A DNA stretch of 64,000 bases from Parabacteroides sp. PM6-13 (GTDB taxonomy: Bacteria > Bacteroidota > Bacteroidia > Bacteroidales > Tannerellaceae). The stretch covers positions 124,001 through 188,000 of the forward strand of contig NZ_JARXWF010000001.1 of the NCBI RefSeq assembly GCF_029892605.1. The letters run 5' to 3'. The translations under genes were made by a program, and so were the position numbers. Below the pieces are notes generated by a model. It did no database searches. It had not been told where the DNA came from and saw only the letters and a program-made list of their open reading frames with translations. Below are positions 55,056-63,899 of this stretch, piece by piece; position 1 is the stretch's first letter, and the number at the start of each line of letters is the position of its first letter.

Positions 55056-56837
55056 TTATTTAGCTCCGAAGACAAGATGAGACCCGTCGACAGTCAATGC
55101 GAAGTTCAGATCGCTGGGATCCACAGTGTTGATACCTAAATAGCACTGTGTAGAGGTGGTTCCTGTTGTACCCTCCATCACGGCCTGGATATCGGCGGTG
55201 CTATTACCACAGTTGGTCACGTAAACCGTCACTTTAGCTCCATTCATACCGGCCAGCCAGGTAGCCCAGTCGCCTTGTGTTCCTACAGGGAGACAAGCGG
55301 CATATCCGTTGCCCCATCCATGGTTGTCGGCGCGAACCACGCCATATTCGGCCAGATCGGCTTTGCGGAGAATCACCACGAAATTGTTCCAGTTTGCTGC
55401 CAGACTGCTGTAGTTGGTGAAGGTGATACTCTTTGTTTCACCCACCGGCACGTTGAAGTCATCAGAATGAGCTCCCCAGAAGCCTGTTGAGTTGTCTTCG
55501 GCTCCTACCACATTGGCAGAGTTGGTCACAGCAGAAGATGTTGACTCGGACACGGTCACCTTTACGGTTTGGGTAATTCCTCCATCTGCGGTAATGGTAA
55601 CAGTATGAGTACCGCTCTTCGCTGCTACGGCAGAGAAACGGAGTTTCGCATTGTCAACAACTCTTGAAGTTCCGTTAGCGTAAGTGGCCGTAACCACCAT
55701 GCCCGTCGGATCGAACGCCATTGTGCGGTCTGTCAACGTTTCGGTAGCCGCCGAGGTGTAATAATAATAGCGTGTATTTGAAGGCTGAGTAGTCACCTCG
55801 ATCGATACAATCTTTTCCACCACTTCAAAAGTAGCATTCGCCAAAATCGGCAGATCGCAATTCTCACCCTTGAAGGTCTTGTTGTAGATAACCACAAGCG
55901 TTTTCTCGCCCAGTTGTTCCATATCGGGGATAGCAGAGAATTGGAGTTCGGAAGCTTCAACCGTCTTCGTCACTCCCTCTTCAAAGGTAATGATAGCAGA
56001 AACATTCGCCATAGCATCTTCGAGCGAAGTACCGATATTGACCATGTCGGGTACATTCAACAGCTCCATGGAGAGGGGGTTCTTGTCTTCGGCAGAGGTC
56101 AAGCCACCGATAGGCACGATATTGGTCTGCATGAAGTCGATATAAGAACCTTCGGGAACCAGGAAGCAACGGATATTGGTGTTACTCTCGTCCGCGTTCA
56201 GATTGGCTTCCTTGTAGGGTTGCTCATACGTCTTAGTGGCTTCGCTGTTGCTCATCTTCACGAAGAAAGCACTTGCGCTGGTACGGTCTACGGTAAGCGT
56301 AATCTTACCTCCCAATCGCTGTATGTTAGCATCCGCATTGCTCACAGGATCGAGAAGCAACGTGCCCGAGATATACTTGAAATCGATATGATCACCCCAC
56401 TGCGAATTGAATTCTTCAGGCTTACCCGTGACATCAAAGCGGATAGCTCCATATTCGGTATATCCCGCACCTCCGCGATCCACATCGTTGGTGATGATAA
56501 GGGCAAAATTCTTGTAATAGGTATTGTCGCCCGGGTTGATGTGGAGGTTGAACACCGCGTTCCACTTCTCCCCATCGGGTATCACGTAATACTTAGAGAA
56601 AGAAGACCAAAAGCCGGATGTATAATCCGTATTCCCGAAGGTGTACACATCTTCCTGCATGCCTTCAAGCACCTCTTCTTCCGGATCTTTCTTCGAATCT
56701 TCAATTTCCTGGATCTTATCGGAAAGCCAGTCCGGGGCGTTTACTTCGTAAAGCTCGCCGCCCTCACAGCTTGTCAATACCAGCAACCCGAAGGTTAGGG
56801 CACAGCAAGCGTATATTAATTTTTTGAATAATCTCAT
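55056..56837 (-). CDS. SusE/F-position surface glycan-binding lipoprotein
   Basis: 593 aa lipoprotein (LTFGLLVLTSC, Cys24) placed right after SusD, as SusE-type binding proteins are. It has no catalytic motif. An N-terminal module (TSGFWSSFSKYYVIPDGEKW, NFALIITND, YGAIRFDV) and a C-terminal module (STGFWGAHSDDFNVPVGET, NFVVILRKADLAEYGVVRAD) resemble each other, with two bacterial Ig-like domains between (for example VSIEVTTQPSNTRYYYYTSA). This suggests two carbohydrate-binding modules on a rigid stalk. Its family name could not be identified; binding to arabinan is inferred from context. Confidence 0.82.
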   Translation of the reverse strand: MRLFKKLIYACCALTFGLLVLTSCEGGELYEVNAPDWLSDKIQEIEDSKKDPEEEVLEGMQEDVYTFGNTDYTSGFWSSFSKYYVIPDGEKWNAVFNLHINPGDNTYYKNFALIITNDVDRGGAGYTEYGAIRFDVTGKPEEFNSQWGDHIDFKYISGTLLLDPVSNADANIQRLGGKITLTVDRTSASAFFVKMSNSEATKTYEQPYKEANLNADESNTNIRCFLVPEGSYIDFMQTNIVPIGGLTSAEDKNPLSMELLNVPDMVNIGTSLEDAMANVSAIITFEEGVTKTVEASELQFSAIPDMEQLGEKTLVVIYNKTFKGENCDLPILANATFEVVEKIVSIEVTTQPSNTRYYYYTSAATETLTDRTMAFDPTGMVVTATYANGTSRVVDNAKLRFSAVAAKSGTHTVTITADGGITQTVKVTVSESTSSAVTNSANVVGAEDNSTGFWGAHSDDFNVPVGETKSITFTNYSSLAANWNNFVVILRKADLAEYGVVRADNHGWGNGYAACLPVGTQGDWATWLAGMNGAKVTVYVTNCGNSTADIQAVMEGTTGTTSTQCYLGINTVDPSDLNFALTVDGSHLVFGAK

Positions 56838-56872
56838 TGTCTTAATTTTTTAAGAGTGTAATTGATTCTTGT

Positions 56873-58624
56873 TTATTTATTTAGATCTACCACCGGACGT
56901 ACTTTCCAACCCTGGCTGGTGAAATAAGAGGAGTTATCCGTACTATAGTTAGCGGAATTACCATCCAGATTCGGGTTGTTGTATAATAACCGCTGTACAA
57001 TAGGCAGGAATTCATGTCCTGGCAGGTAGGTATCGTAAGAGCTCTTCAGTTCTGGATCGGTTGAGATATCACTATAGCTCACCGGATTCTTTGTTCCCTC
57101 TACGGTGCGGCGTACCACGGCGTGTTCTTTGAGTTGCTGCAAGCGGTCGTTATTGTAGAAGAATCCCCAACGGATAAGGTCGAAGCCGCGACCAAACTCA
57201 CAACCGAACTCCTTCGGACGTTCCACGTTGGCAATCTGTTCGAAGAGCTTATCGGCACTATTGAAGTCACTGAGTTTCAGGTCGGCGAGATTAGCACGAT
57301 TACGCACCTCATTGATCCAGTCGATTGCCTGCTGTGTAGGACCGTTTACTTCGTTTTCGCATTCAGCGGCACGCAACAGCACATCGGAATAACGCATCAT
57401 GCGCAGGTTGATACCATTACGCAAACCTGTCACAACGGTACTGTAGAGACCAGTACGGAGATTCGTATTTTTGGCAATCGGCAGACCTCCGTAAATGTTG
57501 TTGGTCACAATATTATCGGTTGCCCCAATCGCGTGTGTATAAGCCACATTACCAAATTCGAAATCCGCCCAATCGGGTTCGTAGGTTCCGATAGTCCAAT
57601 AAAGACGGGGGTCGAGTGTTCCCTTCGTGGTGCGCTCCGCTTTGAACAGATGGTAAAGCCAGGGAGATGCTGAGATGTCGGCCCAACCACCATAGTTGCC
57701 GGGAGCGAAGTTACTCTCAACAGCCGATCCTTGTGTAGCATTCGGGCTGGTATTCACCGGAGTCCATTCGTCGTCGGTGCCTTGCGATCCATAGTCGAGG
57801 AACTGCACTTCGAAAAGGCTCTCCGCGTTGTTCTCGTAAGCCGGACCTTGTTGGAAATTATCTCCATAGTTATTCATCAGTTTATAAGCGCCATACTTCT
57901 TACCAATGATGTCTTTCAATACCGGGAGTGCCTCGCTGTATTTCTGACGCATCATAAGAGCGCGGGCATAATAGCCTGCCGCCGCACCGCTGGTAGCACG
58001 TCCACCGGCCCATTCACCGCCTTCATCGCGAGAAGGAAGCAATTCCATCGCTTCTTTGAAATCTTTTTCTACCTGGTCGAATACCTCATCGTAGGTGCTG
58101 TTGGCACCATAAAGTCCGTCGAGCGAGGAGTAAGTGGCGTAGTCCGTAATAAGGGGCGGATTCTGATAATACCCTGCCAGGTTGTAGTACGACAGCGCGC
58201 GTATGAAAAGCATTTGTCCTTTGATGCGTTTCATCTTCTCAGAAAGCTGACTGTTATCTTCACCACAACGAGAAATAGCGAAGTTACATACATTGATGGT
58301 GTAGTACCATTCGCGCCAGGGCCACCACGTAATATCTGAAATAACTTCCGCGTTCATATCATCGAAAGGCAGGTACCATACTTGTGAAGAGTTCCAGGCT
58401 TCATCACCACGGCATACGTCGATGGTGTAGCCCACACGCGCATAAGAGCCCTCCATACGGAGGTGGTTGTAGGCGGCAATCACGGATTCCTCCAGATCAT
58501 CGGCATTAAAGCCGAAGGTACTTGAGGTTTGCTGGTTGGGATTCAACAGGTTCAGCCTGTCACTGCAAGAAAACAGTGTGCTAAGTCCCAAAAGGAGAGC
58601 AAGTGAATATTTATATAGTTTCAT
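56873..58624 (-). CDS. susD: SusD/RagB outer membrane glycan-binding lipoprotein
   Basis: 583 aa, lipoprotein signal MKLYKYSLALLLGLSTLFSC. It forms the lid of the SusCD importer. Typical features: helical TPR-like core, RGDEAWNSSQV, IKGQMLFIRALSYYNLAGYYQ, TYDEVFDQVEKDFKEAMELL, MRYSDVLLRAAECENEV and the C-terminal HEFLPIVQRLLYNNPNLDG. The symbol is given by family. It is 39 nt downstream of susC and 35 nt upstream of the next gene. Confidence 0.96.
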   Translation of the reverse strand: MKLYKYSLALLLGLSTLFSCSDRLNLLNPNQQTSSTFGFNADDLEESVIAAYNHLRMEGSYARVGYTIDVCRGDEAWNSSQVWYLPFDDMNAEVISDITWWPWREWYYTINVCNFAISRCGEDNSQLSEKMKRIKGQMLFIRALSYYNLAGYYQNPPLITDYATYSSLDGLYGANSTYDEVFDQVEKDFKEAMELLPSRDEGGEWAGGRATSGAAAGYYARALMMRQKYSEALPVLKDIIGKKYGAYKLMNNYGDNFQQGPAYENNAESLFEVQFLDYGSQGTDDEWTPVNTSPNATQGSAVESNFAPGNYGGWADISASPWLYHLFKAERTTKGTLDPRLYWTIGTYEPDWADFEFGNVAYTHAIGATDNIVTNNIYGGLPIAKNTNLRTGLYSTVVTGLRNGINLRMMRYSDVLLRAAECENEVNGPTQQAIDWINEVRNRANLADLKLSDFNSADKLFEQIANVERPKEFGCEFGRGFDLIRWGFFYNNDRLQQLKEHAVVRRTVEGTKNPVSYSDISTDPELKSSYDTYLPGHEFLPIVQRLLYNNPNLDGNSANYSTDNSSYFTSQGWKVRPVVDLNK

Positions 58625-58663
58625 AAAATATATTTTTAATTTTTTGATACCAGATAGAAGCGA

Positions 58664-61600
58664 TTAGAATGTAAAATGAAGTCCACACATGAACGTGCGC
58701 GCGGTAGGATAAGAACAGAAGTTATATCCCGGAGTGAATGTTCCTCCCGCATAGTCGACATTATAACCTTTATAGCCGGTGAATGTATGAAGATTCTGTG
58801 CTGACACATAGAGACGTACATCAGATACATAATTGCCAAACCAACTGTTCGGGAAGTTATAACCCAATTCGATATTGGCAATCTTCCAGTAGGCCGCGTT
58901 CTGAATCTTGCGTGAGCTGAAGAGGTCGTTCCAACCCATGCTGGCACTGTTGGTCACATAAGTACGTGGCACGTTAGAGAGATAAGTGCTGCCATCTTCG
59001 CTCCAGCGGTTTGCATCGAGCATACCTACCTCTTTATTTCCCCAGCCGTAAGCAGAGTTAAGCGAGTTGTAGATGTCATCGCTGACGTGATAGTTCAAGG
59101 CGCCGAAAGTAGCGATATTCAAGTCGAAACGTTTGTATTCAAAGCGAGCGCTAAGACCGAAGTTCACCTTAGGCATACCGCTGCCCAACACCACCTGGTC
59201 GTCGCTGTCTATTCTACCATCGGGCACACCGTCCGGGCCACTCACGTCCTTATAGAGCAGGTCACCCACCTGGGCACCCTCTTGAATGGCATGATTATCC
59301 AGGTCTGCCTGCGTACGGGCAATACCATCATACACCCAGCCGTAGAACTGACCTATTTCCTCTCCTACATTGGTAATATAGGCTCCGGAGATATAAGAGT
59401 CGGTACCAAAACCTAACGAAGTCACTCGGTTGCGCAATGTAGTGAGGTTGGCAGACACTTCATACTTGAAGTCGCGGTCGCGGTTGCGGTAGGTTGCCGA
59501 GAACTCAAAACCGGAGTTGTTCATCGAAGCGGCATTCATTGTAACGGTGGTATTGGATACACCGGCTTGTTCCGGAACAGGTACAGCATACAAAAGGTCT
59601 TCACTGGCATTCTTATACCACTCGGCCGTAAACTCCAATTTATTGCTAAACAAGGCGAGGTCGAGACCCACATTGTAGGTTTTCTTTTTCTCCCATGCCA
59701 GGTTATTGTCTACGAAAGTGGAAACGGCAGAACCGGTCACTACCGTACCGTTGAAGTTGTAAGTCATATTGTTACGCGACATAACCGCCTGATACATATA
59801 CTCACCGATATTCTCGTTACCAAGCACCCCATAGCTGGCGCGCAACTTGAACATATTCACGGTGTTTATATCGAATGGGAAGAAACTCTCTTTATCGAAA
59901 CGCCAACCCGCGGAGACAGAGGGGAAAGTACCCCAACGGATATTGCTGGAGAGGCGTGAGCTACCATCGCGGCGTACGGTTGCCGAGAGCAGGTATCTGT
60001 CATCGTAATTGTAGTTGACACGACCAATGTACGACAAGATAGCATGTTTGTATTCGTAGCTTTCCGAATAGGTAGTCGAAGCATTCTGTAGCTGTAGGAA
60101 ATAAGGCTCCGTGAAATTGATACCCCATCCGGTCAACAGATCGGTGTTTTGTTCCTGGTAGGTCTGCCCTGCCACTACGTTGATGTGGTGCTTGCCCATC
60201 GTACCGTCGTAAGTAAGGATATTCTCTATCAACGCGTCCGAATAATCGCGTGATCCTTTGGTCAAGCGTTCGTTGCTCTTGGCCAAGTACACACGGTTAC
60301 TTTGTACCCAGGCGGGAATCCAGGTAAAGTCCTTGGCGTGGGTCTTGCTGTAAGAGAGGTTGGCTTTATAGTTGAGCTTATGATTTTTGCTATCGACACT
60401 AATCATCTTGAGGAGATCCACATCGGCCGAAGCGGTTCCCACGAAGCGGTCTACGCGGGTGTTGCGCTGCAATAGGTTATTTACCAACAACGGGTTGGAA
60501 GCGGAGATATCACCATGCACGGTATCGTAATAAACACCATAACCGTAAGCGTCATAATTGTAGTTGTTAGCGATTCCTACCAGGTTATCCAGTACCCATG
60601 TGTCAGAATCATACGCCTTGATGGTAGGCTGCATCAGCAGGGTACCACGCAATACGTTGGTTACGTCGCCATACAAACCCTGAACATATTCGGAAGCATT
60701 CGACAAGCCCATGTTATCCTGGTTGGAGTGCGAGTAAACAAGACTGGTTTGGAACTTAATAAACTTAGTATCCATGGTGTTGTTGACACGCGCGGTATAT
60801 CGTTCATAGTTAGGACCGGCTCCTTCGAGCGTCCCTTTTTGGTTGTAATAGTCTAATGATATATTATAGGTATTATTGGCGCCACCTCCGGAAAGGTTCA
60901 CGTTGTGGTTCTGACGGATACCTGTCTTGAACACTTCGTTAAACCAATTGGTATTGGTGTCGTCCTGGAACTGATATTTCCCGGTTGAGCTGTTGAGCTG
61001 GTATCCCGATGGCAACGGCGTGTTGGAGTTCGCGGCCGCCTGACCGAGGTACTGACTGTATTGGTCAGCATTCATCACGTCGTAAACGTTACTCGGAATA
61101 TTATCCACCCCGAAGTATCCGTTGTAGTTCACCCGCAGCGGCTGGTCTTTTTCTCCGCGTTTAGTGGTGATGATAATCACACCATTAGCAGCACGCGAAC
61201 CGTAGATAGCGGCAGCCGAAGCATCTTTCAACACCTGGATGGTTTCAATGTCGTTTGAAGAGAAATCGCGGATAGATGTTCCCATCGGAATACCGTCGAT
61301 CACATAAAGCGGAGAGGTATCGCCGAAAGAACCGATACCACGGATACGAACGGTAGGATCAGCACCGGGCTGTCCGTCAGAGGTCACTTGCACACCCGAC
61401 ACCTTACCTTCAAGCATGGTGGAGATGTTGGAGTTTGATGTCAATTTCAAAGCGTCCGCGTCTACGACCGAAACAGAGCCGGTTAAGTCGGACTTCTTTT
61501 GTGTACCATAACCAATAACCACCACCTGATCAAGCATCAGATCATCCGATTGTAACTGAATGGTTTCAATAATGGCACGATTGCGAACAGCCACTTCACG

Positions 61601-61873
61601 CTCCTTGAAGCCCACATAACTGACCAAAAGGATAGCGTCGCCGGGAACCTCCAGTTCGAAGTTTCCGTCCAGGTCGGTAACGGTTCCGCCTTCTCTTCCT
61701 TTAATTCTGATGTTAGCCCCCGGTAGGGATTCACCCTGTTCGTCAATTACTTGACCACGCACCTTGATAGTCGGAGATTGTACCACAGTAGCCATGGCAG
61801 GTGTTGCATACAACGCCATGCCGCCGAAGGTACACAGACTAAGCATTACGGAAAGAAATAAATGTTTCCTCAT
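58664..61873 (-). CDS. susC: SusC/RagA TonB-dependent glycan importer
   Basis: 1069 aa, usual SusC length. It has a signal peptide (MRKHLFLSVMLSLCTFGGMA), a carboxypeptidase-regulatory domain (VRGQVIDEQGESLPGANIRI), the plug starting VVVIGYGTQKKSDLTGSVS with IRGIGSFGDTSPLYVIDGIP, and ATYGSR-like AAIYGSRAANGVIIITTKRG, then a beta-barrel ending GYNFCSYPTARTFMCGLHFTF with the C-terminal aromatic. It imports oligosaccharides using TonB energy. It is the first gene of the locus, behind the four-repeat operator. Confidence 0.97.
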   Translation of the reverse strand: MRKHLFLSVMLSLCTFGGMALYATPAMATVVQSPTIKVRGQVIDEQGESLPGANIRIKGREGGTVTDLDGNFELEVPGDAILLVSYVGFKEREVAVRNRAIIETIQLQSDDLMLDQVVVIGYGTQKKSDLTGSVSVVDADALKLTSNSNISTMLEGKVSGVQVTSDGQPGADPTVRIRGIGSFGDTSPLYVIDGIPMGTSIRDFSSNDIETIQVLKDASAAAIYGSRAANGVIIITTKRGEKDQPLRVNYNGYFGVDNIPSNVYDVMNADQYSQYLGQAAANSNTPLPSGYQLNSSTGKYQFQDDTNTNWFNEVFKTGIRQNHNVNLSGGGANNTYNISLDYYNQKGTLEGAGPNYERYTARVNNTMDTKFIKFQTSLVYSHSNQDNMGLSNASEYVQGLYGDVTNVLRGTLLMQPTIKAYDSDTWVLDNLVGIANNYNYDAYGYGVYYDTVHGDISASNPLLVNNLLQRNTRVDRFVGTASADVDLLKMISVDSKNHKLNYKANLSYSKTHAKDFTWIPAWVQSNRVYLAKSNERLTKGSRDYSDALIENILTYDGTMGKHHINVVAGQTYQEQNTDLLTGWGINFTEPYFLQLQNASTTYSESYEYKHAILSYIGRVNYNYDDRYLLSATVRRDGSSRLSSNIRWGTFPSVSAGWRFDKESFFPFDINTVNMFKLRASYGVLGNENIGEYMYQAVMSRNNMTYNFNGTVVTGSAVSTFVDNNLAWEKKKTYNVGLDLALFSNKLEFTAEWYKNASEDLLYAVPVPEQAGVSNTTVTMNAASMNNSGFEFSATYRNRDRDFKYEVSANLTTLRNRVTSLGFGTDSYISGAYITNVGEEIGQFYGWVYDGIARTQADLDNHAIQEGAQVGDLLYKDVSGPDGVPDGRIDSDDQVVLGSGMPKVNFGLSARFEYKRFDLNIATFGALNYHVSDDIYNSLNSAYGWGNKEVGMLDANRWSEDGSTYLSNVPRTYVTNSASMGWNDLFSSRKIQNAAYWKIANIELGYNFPNSWFGNYVSDVRLYVSAQNLHTFTGYKGYNVDYAGGTFTPGYNFCSYPTARTFMCGLHFTF

Positions 61874-61944
61874 CTTAAAAATATTTAGGTTGTGAAATAA
61901 TAGATTACATTATAGGTTAATAATATTTCTTAACAAATCGTTCA

Positions 61945-61952
61945 CAAACATA
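61945..61952 (-). promoter_or_regulatory. -7 box of the polysaccharide locus (susC promoter)
   Basis: Minus-strand TATGTTTG, 71 nt before the susC ATG. There is no -33 TTG; instead the nearest operator-like repeat (61972-61983) lies 20 to 31 nt upstream, where an activator could replace it. Confidence 0.58.
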
Positions 61953-61971
61953 ACATACACACCCAATAGCG

Positions 61972-62048
61972 GGGTGTACATTTATCCGAATTGGGTGGAC
62001 ATTCAAAAGGTGGACATTTAGAGGGGAAATGTGGACATTTGTCCACCC
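61972..62048 (-). promoter_or_regulatory. Four-copy direct repeat, candidate binding site of the hybrid regulator
   Basis: On the plus strand: GGGTGTACATTT (61972), GGGTGGACATTC (61993), AGGTGGACATTT (62008) and ATGTGGACATTT (62029); starts are 21, 15 and 21 nt apart. The last copy is also half of a perfect inverted repeat GTGGAC-ATTT-GTCCAC (62031-62046). No similar repeat was seen elsewhere in the window. Confidence 0.7.
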
Positions 62049-62061
62049 GCGAAATCGCGCA

Positions 62062-62109
62062 AAAAAAATTCTCACCCGGGTGAGAATTTTTTCTCATGCG
62101 GGTGAGAAT
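62062..62109 (-). repeat. 48-bp double-hairpin element, copy B (5' side of the polysaccharide locus)
   Basis: Same two-stem arrangement as at 45629-45676. The first stem here is a perfect 30-bp palindrome (62063-62092) centred on CCCGGG; the second is at 62091-62108. It lies 39 nt after the stop of the acyltransferase gene and upstream of the susC operator, so it can end the acyltransferase transcript and separate it from the locus. Confidence 0.85.
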
Positions 62110-62147
62110 TTTTTTAGCCCCCTAACAAGGTGTCAAAAAAGCGCCTG

Positions 62148-62975
62148 TTATTTCTTGGCGTTGTAGGTGGATTGGTAGAGAAAATCGGCTACCTCTTCGT
62201 CGGTCATCTGCTGGATCTGCTCCGGCGTGATGGGTTCGCCCAGGTAGACATCGACAGTACGCCCACGCTTATTAAAGGCTTCCGCCGGCATACGCAACGT
62301 ACGGATACGCCAATCAATGGTGCCCAGCCAATAGAAGAAACGCGTATTCAGGAAATCGAACAAAACAGGGTAAATAGGCACTTTAGACTTACGGATCAAT
62401 CGAATCACGCTATGTGTCCAGGGGAGATCGACTATCTTCTTCTTTTCCTCATTATACATCGATACGGCTCCTGCCGGGAAAAATCCCATCGGATGCCCCT
62501 CTTTCAATCGTTGCAGAGACAGACGGACACCGTTGATATTGACAGGCGCGTTCTCGTCCTGCTTACTGGATTCAGGCACAACGGAAATAAAATTGTCTTC
62601 CATCGCTCCTATCCGTGTCAGAAAACCGTTTACCATCACTTTAAAATCAGGACGGTATTTGGCAAAGATGTCGATCAGGATAATGCCGTCCAACGAACCG
62701 ATCGGATGATTCGAGACAGTCGCAAAAGCGCCTTCCGGAAGATCTTTCAACAACTCTTCGTTATGTACCTTGTAGTGCAGATCGATCAAAGGATCGTTCA
62801 ACAAAGCGGAGGTGAAATCAGCTCCCCGAAGATGACAGCTGTTGGAATGAACCCTGTTTACTTTATTTACTCCCAACCATTTGAGAGTTAGCTTTCCCAG
62901 AAATGTACCGAATTTAGACTTGAAAAACGGCACCATTTCCTGTAGGTCATAGATGTCTATTACAGTCTTTTTCAT
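62148..62975 (-). CDS. PlsC-like lipid acyltransferase
   Basis: 275 aa. The HX4D motif appears in ATVSNHPIGSLDGIIL and the second motif in GFFPAGAVSMYN, fitting the hemolysin-like branch of the PlsC family rather than classical PlsC. Such proteins add acyl groups to lysophospholipids or to amino-acid lipids; Bacteroides GlsA of glycine-lipid synthesis belongs to this branch, but the N-acyltransferase partner is not adjacent here. It starts 6 nt after the phosphatidyltransferase gene's stop, so the two are co-transcribed. Confidence 0.87.
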   Translation of the reverse strand: MKKTVIDIYDLQEMVPFFKSKFGTFLGKLTLKWLGVNKVNRVHSNSCHLRGADFTSALLNDPLIDLHYKVHNEELLKDLPEGAFATVSNHPIGSLDGIILIDIFAKYRPDFKVMVNGFLTRIGAMEDNFISVVPESSKQDENAPVNINGVRLSLQRLKEGHPMGFFPAGAVSMYNEEKKKIVDLPWTHSVIRLIRKSKVPIYPVLFDFLNTRFFYWLGTIDWRIRTLRMPAEAFNKRGRTVDVYLGEPITPEQIQQMTDEEVADFLYQSTYNAKK

Positions 62976-62981
62976 AATGAT

Positions 62982-63893
62982 CTATACAAAAGATGCACAC
63001 ATTTTTTCGTGCTTACGCATCCCAATGACTAATATACAGTTCAGAACTATTATTTCATATAAGTAATATACCCAGACAAGCGTCGGCGACACAAAAAAGC
63101 CGGACAAGACAACTAGAAACATAAAAATCGTGCGTCCGTTGAATGTCAGCAGGTCAATATAGCGCGACATGATGCGTTTGCTCTGTCCGCGGAATGAGAG
63201 ACGTATCTCTTCCGGGATATCATCGCCATAACGCGCCTTCAGGCTCGCCAGCATGCGTTGCAACTGAGGCGTTGCCTTCATCTGCACCAGCGTGTACCAA
63301 CGATAGAAAAAATAAAACACCTTATTGACACCGGGCTTCATAGCGGCATAGATGGCATCGACATCGTCTACGGTTTGAAACTCCTTCCCCTTCTCCTTGC
63401 TGATGAAATAGAGATGAAGGGTTTTATAGTAGTCGGTAATATTGGCCTGCAACAGATGAGACAAGGCCGACAAGACGGCTAAGGCAAAAAACCAATAGGT
63501 GCCGTATAAATGAGACAAACGCAGGGCGAAGCCGATATAAATGGAAGCAAACCAGATATCACCCGCCACCCCGTCGAGGATGCGCCCGATCTCCGATTTG
63601 ATGCCGGTCATACGCGCCAACTGTCCGTCGACACAGTCTAAAATATTCGCGCACACCAGACACAGGATGCCGAGGCAGTTGTAGTAAATATTCTCGGAAT
63701 AGAACAGAAAGCCGGCAGCAGCGCCGACAAAGATAGAAATAACCGTAATCGTATTCGGGGTAACACCTGTCCCTTTCAAGGCACGAGCCAAGGAGAATCC
63801 TATCGGACGATAGAAGATCCGGTCTATTTTGTTTTCTGTTTCGATCGATTTGAGTGACGATTCGTATTCTTTGCGTTTATCTTCTTTCTTCAT
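62982..63893 (-). CDS. CDP-alcohol phosphatidyltransferase
   Basis: 303 aa membrane enzyme. The catalytic motif is complete: DCVDGQLARMTGIKSEIG followed by RILDGVAGD, that is DxxDGxxAR with the downstream G-x3-D-x3-D part. It replaces CMP on a CDP-linked lipid or alcohol by an acceptor alcohol. The acceptor is not known; inositol-phosphate lipid synthases of Bacteroides are one possible subgroup (the N-terminal ESSLKSIETENKIDRIFYRP is reminiscent), but this is weak. Neighbours are an SDR and an acyltransferase. Confidence 0.92.
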   Translation of the reverse strand: MKKEDKRKEYESSLKSIETENKIDRIFYRPIGFSLARALKGTGVTPNTITVISIFVGAAAGFLFYSENIYYNCLGILCLVCANILDCVDGQLARMTGIKSEIGRILDGVAGDIWFASIYIGFALRLSHLYGTYWFFALAVLSALSHLLQANITDYYKTLHLYFISKEKGKEFQTVDDVDAIYAAMKPGVNKVFYFFYRWYTLVQMKATPQLQRMLASLKARYGDDIPEEIRLSFRGQSKRIMSRYIDLLTFNGRTIFMFLVVLSGFFVSPTLVWVYYLYEIIVLNCILVIGMRKHEKMCASFV

Positions 63894-63899
63894 TCTTTG

